This document shows, one piece after another, positions 1 through 8,542 of a stretch of 25,826 bases of DNA (position 1 is the first letter of the stretch; every line of letters begins with the position of its first letter). Position numbers and translations under genes: made by a program. The stretch is from Mnemiopsis leidyi (lineage: Eukaryota; Ctenophora; Tentaculata; Lobata; Bolinopsidae). Where the stretch lies: assembly GCA_000226015.1 (NCBI GenBank), contig JH153569.1, positions 124,883-150,708 on the forward strand, in the 5' to 3' direction. The notes below the pieces were generated by a model, which was given only the letters and a program-made list of their open reading frames with translations, ran no database searches and was not told the origin of the DNA.

Positions 1-182
1 GTCAATATACTGACTGTATATAACTGACTTTCGTCAGGCCCAGTCCTGTTCTCGGTTTAAGCTCTTGAGTGAAAACAGGTATACAGCTCATATAGCAGTA
101 ATTAGTAAAATATAATTTATGTTTATGGAAAATGAAATTGAAGATGAATTCAGCTGTTGAAAGTTATGTTTTGTTCTTTCAG

Positions 183-2908
183 ACCTCTTCTAGAAAGAGC
201 CACAAAGCAGGCTTCATCCTCTTATCATGCAGGAAACTTTTCCACTTTATATGAGCAGTGGCAGCACACGTAAGTATAGGTAAAATGTATATTGTACAGT
301 GCACACGCTGTATATTGTACAAAATGTACCTTGCATAAGATATACAATGTATATTGTACTAAGTGTACTTTCTACATTGGACATTGTAAAAATGTAAATT
401 GAATATCAAACATTGCACGCGTAGTACATTGTAAAATTTGTACTTCGTACTATCAGTAGATTATCGTACTATCAGTAGATTATAGATTATACACTGTATT
501 ATAAACAATGTACGCGTAGTACATTGTAAAATTTGTACTTCGTACTATCAGTAGATTATAGATTATACACTGTATTATAAACAGCTGGTGGCCCAAAATA
601 AATGTCCGATTACGTTTGCGTTCATAACTGACCTTGTGATTGATTTTTTGCACGAAACTTTGAGAGATGATTACCCTTACCTAGTACATTACGCAAATTC
701 TTGAGCTGTGAAACAAAACAATCCTACTCTAAATATTGATGCTTTTTGATTCTGAGTCTAACTCTAATTGCTACGTGGTATGATGTTATCATCTCACAAT
801 TGATATAATCCTTGACTAATTGACTAACTTTGAGACAATTTTTGGCGACCATAATTGAGTTTGCATATCTAGAAGTCAAGACCGAGAATTGTTTCTCAGA
901 TCAAAGTCAACGACACCAAAGATCAAGGATCTGGGTTCTGGATCGGACTACGCAGCTTTCATCAATATGGCAGGTAGGTGAAACTACAAACTACTAAAAT
1001 TACTTTCAAACCTTGTAAAACAAACCAATTGTAAAACATCAGAGTTTTCTGACTAGATGAGATTTTACTGATTTTCATGAAGTTAATTCTCGGCAGGAGT
1101 TTCCTGCATTGATCTTACGATAACTGGCCCGTACTACACCTACCACACTGAGTATGATAACTTCGAGTATCTCAGCAAATACGCGGATCCCGGCATGAAG
1201 GCGACAAAGTTTGTAAATTTATTTAATTTTTTGGCCAAAGTTTTTCCATGCGTTGTGACATAAACAGGCACAATACAACTTTTCAAGTGAAACTTTAAAT
1301 TAAATACACAATTTAATTAGCAATTAAGTTTTCTAAAACTGACCATTAGAACCCCCTCTCTAGTACTGACAATCATGTTTAATTTAAAGCAGACTTTAAG
1401 AAAACTTTAAAATCCGCTAAATCCGCAGAGCGGTAACAGAGGTAGCAGCAAGGATTTTATTCGAGCTAGCTACTGAAAAGCTTGTACCTTTAAACGCTAC
1501 AACATACAGCACTTATGTGAAGGACAAGATCAGTGCTAGTGATCTGGAAAAAGATCTGAAGAGTCAGGAAATTGAGTACGGTAGGTTTTTATACTAATTT
1601 TGCCAGCTTGAAGCTGGAGTTGTTTTAATTCTTTTCAATCTGATGGCACAAAGTACTATGGCAATGTTTTTTTTGGCTAAAATAGAGAAAGCTGGGGATT
1701 GGGGAAGGGTCACTAATATTTCGACTCAAGTGAGAATGATTGACCGATAAGAAGTAAGGTCACGTGATAGGAACCTCAAAATACCTTTCTATTCGTTCTC
1801 AATTCCAGACATCCTGGAGAAATCTCTCACAAAGTTTGTTGAAAACGCTGCCGAGTATGAAGCGAGGAGAGCAAAGTTGCTTGACGATAAATCCAGGTTG
1901 TTTTTATCTGCTTTTTTAAGTATCGACCTATCCTGCATAAATTGTTCAGTTATTGCAGTGCTTAGTTTGCGACATCGATAACGAGCATTGTTGAGCATAT
2001 TTGTTGGAGGAACTTAAAACCAATAACATCCAATTTAAAGACTTTTTAAGTTGATATAAGTCACATTTGAATATACTCACATGCTGGTTATATCTTAACG
2101 ACATCGTAAATACCTTACTTCCAGAAAACAGATGGACTTGCGGAGATTTAACGACCAAATGTTGCAAATGGAGAGGAGTTTTATCTTTCCCCCTGGCTTG
2201 CCTAATCGTCCTCAGAACAGGTCGGTTTTATCTTCTCCTGGCTTTCATAAGTTTATAGAATGAAGCTGGGTTTTTTTCGATATACTCCCACCCATCTAGA
2301 GTTTAGAAGATGGATAATAAAGGGTCGATCGAATGGTATTACTTAATTGCTAAGAAGAGAAGGTTTCCACATTATAACGTTTGATAACGTCTGGGTACGG
2401 GGAAGACTTAGGCTTAATTGTTTATTTTTACCAAAATTCTATCAATTTGTTTAAAAACACCATCTTTTACGATCACAGGCACATCTTGATCGCACCGAGC
2501 CTTCTGGACTCCTACAGTGGTTCGGTCTTCCCCGGACTATTTGACGCTATCGCTATAGCTAAAGAGAAGCAGAACGACCCTGAAAGCGACAAATATTGGA
2601 ACGAGGTAGGAGTGGTAAAAGTTGTAGGCTGAGTGGCGCAGAGCTTAGAGCAGTGGGCTTCTATTCCAGAGGTCCCCGGTTCGAGTCTCTGCGATGTCCA
2701 GCATTCACAACTGTTTGTAATCGTATCAAAACTGGTTTTAACTATCCTTACAAAGTTTACCTCACGATCCATTCAGAAAATACACCCGAAAATAAGACCG
2801 GCCCCTTAACAAATTCTGGTGTTTCAGGTGAGGAAGCAACTAACGATTGCTGCCTGGGTAACAAAGGCCGCAGCTCGAGCTCTTTCTTCTGATGTTTTCC
2901 CCGCATGA
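183..2908 (+). CDS. FOLH1: Glutamate carboxypeptidase II-like M28B metallopeptidase, C-terminal eight exons
   Basis: Partial gene; the N-terminal half with most zinc ligands is off the window. Exons read at 183-269, 900-973, 1097-1208, 1429-1580, 1809-1896, 2125-2220, 2479-2605 and 2828-2908 (TGA 2906-2908). All have GT-AG introns and the phases join without a break, giving about 271 residues of a family usually near 750. The joined protein follows human GCPII/NAALAD2: LYEQW, then LGSGSDYAAF (GCPII LGSGNDF), TYHTEYDNFEYL holding the last zinc-ligand histidine (GCPII YHSVYETYE, His553), an FELA segment, the helical dimerisation domain, FPPGLPNR, RHILIAPS and SVFPGLFDAI near the end. Known family members are type II membrane zinc exopeptidases that cut acidic peptides or folyl-glutamates. 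Here the lysine of GCPII NKYAG (Lys699) is serine (DSYSG), and the segment carrying the arginine patch is shorter and lacks those arginines, so glutamate specificity is doubtful. The exon ending at 1208 uses donor GTTTGT, chosen because it alone keeps frame and family spacing. FOLH1 names the family; orthology to FOLH1, NAALAD2 or a NAALADL type is not settled. Confidence 0.93.
270..899. repeat. Intron with degenerate TGTACAATGT-type repeats and a tandem duplication
   Basis: This intron of the peptidase gene holds many imperfect copies of GTATATTGTAC/TACATTGTA motifs between about 285 and 580, many of them self-complementary (TGTACA, GTAC). A larger tandem duplication is visible: the stretch from about 416 to 504 recurs at about 510-581 (shared core CGCGTAGTACATTGTA). 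A 19-bp block containing CGTACTATCAGTAGATTAT occurs at 446-464, 465-483 and 541-559. Nothing coding is seen here. Bases 1-182 look like the 3' part of the preceding intron, ending in a TTTCAG acceptor. Confidence 0.75.
2627..2700 (+). repeat. tRNA-Arg(TCT)-derived SINE head or tRNA pseudogene
   Basis: Within the last intron of the peptidase gene. A near-canonical A box (GTGGCGCAGAGCTTAGAGC) and a B box (GGTTCGAGTCT) sit about 40 bp apart. A 7-base anticodon-type loop CTTCTAT, closed by TGGG/TCCA, reads anticodon TCT with T33 and A37. The start GGCT..GTGGCGCA and the CTTCTA loop resemble eukaryotic tRNA-Arg(TCT). The T stem and acceptor stem do not pair (several mismatches), so it is not a working tRNA. 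It is either a tRNA-derived SINE head or a decayed pseudogene. No clear SINE tail or target-site duplication was found downstream. Confidence 0.6.
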
Positions 2909-3689
2909 AGTGTTATAACCTTTCTCTATCACAGCATTTCAGTTTCATATGTACTATCCTAATTGTAAGACCGTTTCCTAAAAAGGTTGTTGGAGGAGTA
3001 TTGTTATCAGAAATTTGAGGCAGATTTTTTATTACTATTAAAACAAAGTTTAATAATTTCTATTTATATTTTCATCCATTTCTATTTTATATTGGGACAC
3101 ATTTTCTTTTCTATTTGATCTTTATAATGGCTTTTTAGGGTATAAGACTATCATTGTGATTGTTTAAAGTATTTATACACATTATATTCCCCAGTTACAC
3201 CGTTCTAATTAACCAAACCTTGTTTCACTTATCAGCTATTCCCAATTTATCGCAATTCTCAACCAATCTTGCATTCGGCTGAAGCACAATAATAATTCAA
3301 ATCTATATCATAACACAAGGGATATAGCTATCTTTATTCTTTGGGACGCAAAACAGCATATTTGTATAAAACACTCCATTTTACTGTTAAAGCTTTTGCT
3401 TGTCATTGTATAAAGATAACATTTTTAAATCGACTCTTCACTTCAGCATGTTATAGAGCTTAAATAATTGCATTGCAGAAAATTTCGATTAAATAAAATT
3501 GCACGGGCCGGAATTTAAACACTGTTTAAATGCAGCGATAAAACAATCGCCTTTTACGCGAGCTCCCTGCATGCCGGCGGATTGTGCTATTTAACTATTT
3601 AGTGCTAACATTTTTAGAATATCTCTCACAGTTTTACTTTTCAATTTTCTAGTGAGAAGCTTCTTTGCTCTAGCGACTTGCAACGGAAA
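2909..3689. other. Intergenic region between peptidase and small-protein gene
   Basis: No exon recognised. It carries the 3' end of the peptidase gene (no convincing AATAAA close to the stop; an ATTAAA occurs near 3040) and the presumed promoter and 5' leader of the next gene. A perfect 9+9 palindrome around one base lies at 3513-3531 (ATTTAAACA / TGTTTAAAT). It is followed by GCGAT/ATCGC arms at 3535-3550, inside a weakly GC-richer patch (3501-3590). A pyrimidine tract and TTTCTAG at about 3645-3652 look like a splice acceptor about 40 bases before the ATG. Confidence 0.5.
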
Positions 3690-6083
3690 ATGTCCGTAAT
3701 CGTCAATGAAAGTGGTGAGTTATCTGATATCTGATTAAGTCCTATATTTTCAACAAGTCAGTATGTTGTTCTAGAACGACTGAGTTCCCTATTATAAAGT
3801 TTTGAGTACGGAAGTGGAAGTCTGATCATAGCTATCACGCTTAAGTCTAACCGCAATTTCTGAATAGCAATATCTCGCGTGGCAAAACCGCGAAATGAAA
3901 TTTTTATTAGAAAATTACAATTTCATGGCGTGCAGCGTGAAGGTGTGGTTAATTGATTATGATTGACTATATCTATTTATATACGATAGCATATTGCTTT
4001 TAATAGTCATAAGATTTGAAATAAGAGAAGTTAAAACTTGTAAAAATCAAGTTTTTTAATCAAAATGTCAGCTAAAACGTTCAATACTACAAGTACAAAT
4101 AAAAAGTTAAAGGAAGATGAGTGTTCGGCTTGTTAAGTGTGAAGCATGTTTAAATCACCAATGCGTAAACTTGCCTTCACTAAGCCTTTTACTTTTTTGT
4201 AACGTTAATACGATGCAGATGAGGATAACCTTGACTTTTTAGTATTGCGATTTCCACACTATTATAATGCTTGCAACAAAATGAATTCTTCGGCACTTGC
4301 CAGGGCCCAACAAAGCCCCCTTGCTTTGGCCAAGGAGGGTCAAAAGCCCCGACGCAGGCCGGTTAGAAAGGAAGGGGCCGAAAGTTGATAACACTTTTCA
4401 AATAATTTAGAACAAAAACACATAAAAACTTGAGTGTTTACACGTAAAAACTACTCACATGGTAGGAAGTAAGGAACAGTTACAGGACACATCACTTCGA
4501 TCATCAATATCTCAATTTGCAGCAGCTTTCGATTGGCGGTACTGACTACAGACTATTAAGTTCGGTGGTAATTCATGGTATTACTATTATGATTTAAGTA
4601 CCACTTTTCAATCTATCAACCATAACGTTGTTTGTCTAAAAAAAGCAAACATATGTCGAGAAAAACGAGCTTTTACCGGAATAGATCGCAGATCAAGATG
4701 CGGAACAATAAATTACACTTCCGGGCAAAGCTATCCGCGCCAAAACTAAACTGTAAACTTCCCAGAGCATAGAGATCATGAGGCAAAGCAACCTCGCCAC
4801 ATCGTCTGCGCGCACACACCACGTGGTGTCACGTGATGTCACGTGATACCACGTGTACCTTACGCGAGAACCTCATAGGTGGGCTTGCACACGGAGTAAC
4901 GGAACTTTTATCGCTAAAAGATAGAATATAATCACCCTATATTTAGTCATCTGTGTCCTAAACTCAGTCACTCTAAGTCTACGCTTCACATTTAACTGTA
5001 ACAGTAACACCCTGAATTCAAATCTGAATTATGGAAGAACACGTTACTGAACGAGACACGAGTACAGTTTATCATATTATCATATGATTATAGCGCCGTC
5101 TATTCATTACTATTAATGAACTTGTTCAGCTCAGTGTTATTCAGAATTGCTCTTTATATTTACCGTCATATCAGGGGAGTCGAGCGATATAATATTCAAA
5201 ATGCCCAAACCTTGAACTACAAAATGACTCTTATGACTCTAAAGATAACATTGCTCCCACCCCCAGGGAAAGTGTCTCCCCCAATGGTGGCTATGCCAGG
5301 ACCCCACTATCGCAACAACCCGCACCCAAAAGCGGACTTCCTTCTCTGGAGACACCCCCGAAAACAGTGGCCCATGAAGGAGGCTGAGAAAAGTAAAAAC
5401 TTGTGTTGTACCACTGTTTCCACTTTTTTTTGAAAACACCGATACAATTTTAAGATGAAATCTGGAATAAGGCTGGTTTAATGATTTTACAGCTATATTG
5501 CATATTGTACTTTAGAAAATACTTTTCTAAACAAAAACTTGGAATACATCGGCACGACAAAACAGCCAATTACTTCGATCTGAATGTTCAAGTTAAGTTC
5601 TTATAAAAAAGTTTTTACAGAACCACAGCCGGCACAGAATGACGGGGCTCTCGCTCAGCTCAAGTTAGTGAAATTTACAAAATTCTGCTGTTTGATATCA
5701 TTTTGTACAAAAGCTACAACAAATGGTCATACATGATCATTGAACATATTTTTCGTTCTTTCCTCAACTTGTTGGAACTGTCCTACATCTATACTCGTTT
5801 GAGTGAGCTTCTTTGTCTTGAACTTATAAACTGTATTAACTTATGATGATGTATAACTATTTGAATTTTGAAATAAAAGTACGGCTAAGCAATAAATGCT
5901 TAATTTTACAATGAGTTTTCTGATGAAATTCTCCTCGCCAGGGAAGAGGAGAAAGCGAAGATTGCCAAGGCTCTAAAGGAAGCCAAATCTAGCGGAGTTT
6001 TCCATCAAGGCGCCATCTTCAGCCAGCCTAAAGCGGACAGAGGTCGACACTGGTCTATCCACCCAGAGTGGCCCATCGCTTGA
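3690..6083 (+). CDS. Three-exon gene for a 69-residue charged protein, function not recognised
   Basis: Coding exons are 3690-3714, 5621-5663 and 5942-6083 (TGA 6081-6083). The donors are G|GTGAGT and AA|GTTAGT, the acceptors TTTTTACAG and CTCGCCAG. The phases (1, then 2) join exactly into 69 residues, which is the main support because each exon is short. The protein starts MSVIVNESEP, has a Lys/Glu/Ala-rich helical centre (EEEKAKIAKALKEAKSSG) and ends in a basic aromatic tail, RGRHWSIHPEWPIA. No signal peptide, membrane segment or catalytic motif is visible. Its brevity and its Trp/His/Pro tail recall small conserved cytoplasmic or ciliary proteins, but this is only an impression. The ATG follows a TTTCTAG acceptor by about 40 bases, so an upstream non-coding exon or trans-splicing is possible. 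An ATTAAA near 6204 could be the poly(A) signal. The gene is convergent with the ABC transporter. An extra small exon in the 1.9-kb first intron cannot be excluded. Confidence 0.72.
3715..5620. other. Intron 1 of the small gene
   Basis: A 1.9-kb intron. No family-related exon was recognised in either strand. The open frame at about 5116-5433 is Pro-rich with no motif and is probably chance. The most structured part is the CACGTG array at 4820-4855 (separate entry). A slightly GC-richer patch at about 4300-4380 shows no repeat I can define. Confidence 0.5.
4820..4855. promoter_or_regulatory. Four CACGTG palindromes at exact 10-bp spacing
   Basis: CACGTG occurs at 4820, 4830, 4840 and 4850, so the start-to-start distance is exactly 10 bp each time. 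The whole 36-bp block is itself an imperfect palindrome (about four mismatched positions when compared with its reverse complement). CACGTG is the canonical E-box bound by bHLH and bHLH-ZIP dimers, and 10-bp spacing places all sites on one face of the helix. It lies in intron 1 of the small gene, about 1.1 kb after its first coding exon. A regulatory role is inferred; it could also be a short repeat expansion. Confidence 0.45.
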
Positions 6084-7037
6084 AGTAGATCCATGTCACT
6101 CTCATTAGCACCTGTATTGGACTATAATTTCTACCGACTGGATACTTAATTGTATTTTCTGTTTTCTCAGACCTAAGGTCTAATTTGTTATTAAAAAGAT
6201 TTCATTAAATTTTAAAGCAACAGAATAAGTTGCTGTTTTTGATGACCGTTTATCGGTGGATATCCCAATTTGATCTATTTGAATCTAGTTTTGTAATGAA
6301 ATTGTACCAGGTAATTATTTTTCAAAATATATCGGTCCAAAATTTCTAACTCATTTCACTGCTTATTAATTTCAAAGGCTTGAACTTCTACAACTACGGG
6401 CCGATTTATTGATTAAATTAATATGAAAATGAATACACCATATAAATAAGTGATAGAAACTGATATTTGTTGAAAATTGCTAACAAAACCATTTCAAAAC
6501 ATTTATAAAACAAAACATATATCAGCAACAGCACAGCATAAGCGACTCCTTTATCGATGGGAAAATGTTGCTTGATACGGCTTAGTTAAGTCAGGAGCCT
6601 GTCACACGCCGGCAAAACTTGTCACAGGTACATTCGTTGCATCTACTTCACAATTTTTTGTTCGAAAGATTAGGTTCGACCGGCGCTGCATACTCATTGT
6701 TGAATGTGACAAAAATAGGAAATCTTGGCGTAAGTAATCGGGAGAAATCAAAACTTATAGGGTCAGCGGATGATAATTCTCCCTTAAACTCAAAGCATCG
6801 AGTTCAACAAACCAACATAAAAATAAAGTGCATCGTGAAGATTAATGATCTCTGATTGACAGAAAATCTTACACAAAATAATAATCAATCAAAAGAAGGT
6901 TTCACAAATCAAAAAGCGATCATCAAAATCAAGTAGAAAAATCATTATGATTTAAACATCATCAACATCTGAATACTAATAAGAACAATAATCATTAATC
7001 TACCATTATCTGAAATAAAACTATTACACTATCTGCT
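6084..7037. other. Convergent intergenic region with the two 3' ends
   Basis: It lies between the stop of the small gene (+) and the stop of the ABC transporter (-). ATTAAA near 6204 on the plus strand and AATAAA on the minus strand (TTTATT at 6405-6410) are candidate poly(A) signals for the two genes. An open frame at 6619-6855 (+) has no recognisable motif and is probably chance. The sequence is AT-rich with no repeat of note. Confidence 0.45.
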
Positions 7038-8542
7038 TCACAGCTGCACCTCAGAAAACGCATCTGAGTCCAACCTCACGTGATTGTCCGTATTACCAGT
7101 ATCATTCTGTAACTTGGCCTTGCTACTCCGCAAGCTAACATTCGCCTGCTCCACCAGCACATCAAACATGCCAGTTTCCGTTACCAGATCGTAGAATATC
7201 GAAGCTGGGTTCTCTAAAAGGACGGCTGGGTGGTCGAACTCAACCAACTTCCCGGAGTCCATGACCATGACTCTGTCACTGTCGATGATGGTGTTGATTC
7301 TGTGAGCTATGGTTAGGACCGTGCAGTCCGAGAATTTCTCTCGAAGAGTCGACTGGATCAACTGATCTGTTTTCTGAAAATATGCACATAATTTCAACAA
7401 TGATCATAGGACAAATCGAAGGAAAGATTTGAAATGAATTATAAAGGGTTTTACATTCAATCGTAACATAATAAAGAAAGGTATTTAGGGGGAGGGGGTT
7501 GGGCACAAATTTTAACCAATCAGAAGCTAGAAAGCATTTTTTATTGGTCGGAATTAGTGACCCCTCCCCAAATATACCTAATATTCTCGAAAATGATCGC
7601 TAGTTCAACTTAACAAATTTTCAGCATTGAAAGGCCACTCACCTCATCAACATTTGCGGTAGCCTCATCAATAACAAGAAACTTGTTGTCCCTAAGTAGA
7701 GCTCTAGCAAGACACAGCAACTGTCTCTGTCCAGCAGACAAGTTTCCTCCCCCCTCCTGGACCATCATCTCCAGACCTCCGTTCTGGGCTCCCACATAGG
7801 TCTTCAGCTCCACCTTCTCCAACACATCCCACAACTGCTCCGAGCTGAACTCCGAGAAAGGATCAAGGTTTATTCTGAGAGTTTCCGAGAAGAGAAGACT
7901 CTCTTGAGGGATTATACTGATGGACTTTCTGAGCTGGTGTAGTCCCATCTCACTGGTCAACATTCCGTCCAGGAGGATCTCTCCCTCTGGTTCTACCATA
8001 CGGAACAGTGCTTGCAGTATGGTACTTTTCCCTGCTCCAGTCCGACCAACTATTCCAATCTTCTCTGCCGGTTTAGTGATGAAAGAAAGTCCGTGCAGAA
8101 CGTAATCTCCCAGAGGATCATACTTGAGGCGAACATCTCTAAACTCCATAACACCACTACTAACACTCTTGTTGCTGACAACATCCCCCAGTCCCACACT
8201 GTATTTGGTCTGCTCGGGAGTGTTCAGGGGAGCTTCAGAGGGCAGCTCGGTGAAGGAGAATATCCTCTCGATAGCGGTAGCCATGTTCTCTGTCTCGGTG
8301 TACTGTCTGACACACCATTGTACCCCTCCAATCATACTGTTCACGTAAACCAGGGCTAGCCCGGCTATCTGGGCTCCCATCACGTCCTTGAGGGAGACTG
8401 TAAGGAAGGTGGCTACCACTGAGACGATCACTGTGATGAAGTCTAGACGTTGGGCAAACCAGCGGGATGCGCCGACGAAGAGCATCCAACATTTGGTGTG
8501 TTCGTCCCGAGCTGCGTAGTGTTTCGCTTCGAAAACGTCTAT
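7038..8542 (-). other. NBD2 and C-terminus of the ABCC4-like transporter (exons 26-27)
   Basis: Exon 26 (7643-8542, 300 codons) is by far the longest exon. It covers the last helices of TMD2 ([11 protein letters not shown], then [14 protein letters not shown]), Walker [10 protein letters not shown], the Q-loop IIPQE, the signature NLSAGQRQ and Walker [13 protein letters not shown]. Exon 27 (7038-7373) has the H-loop [15 protein letters not shown] (His1273) and D-loop neighbours. The catalytic Glu and His are intact, so this site should hydrolyse ATP. The signature is LSAGQ where LSVGQ or LSGGQ is usual. The last residues, EVQL, fit a class II (hydrophobic-x-hydrophobic) PDZ ligand; human ABCC4 ends in a class I PDZ ligand. 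The first base of exon 27 follows a TTTTCAG acceptor, and the donor of exon 26 is GAG|GTGAGT. Confidence 0.95.

Noticed and set aside
2627..2700. Functional tRNA-Arg gene
   Set aside because: Acceptor and T stems have several mismatches, although the boxes and anticodon loop are recognisable.
2596..2892. 98-residue open frame over the last peptidase intron
   Set aside because: It spans an intron containing a tRNA-like repeat and reads the final exon out of frame; the true exon starts at 2828 after TTTCAG.
5116..5433. 105-residue Pro-rich open frame as a gene
   Set aside because: No motif, lies inside the intron of the small gene, and shows no splice or start context.
6619..6855. 78-residue open frame between the convergent genes
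   Set aside because: No recognisable domain; low-complexity AT-rich 3' region, probably chance.
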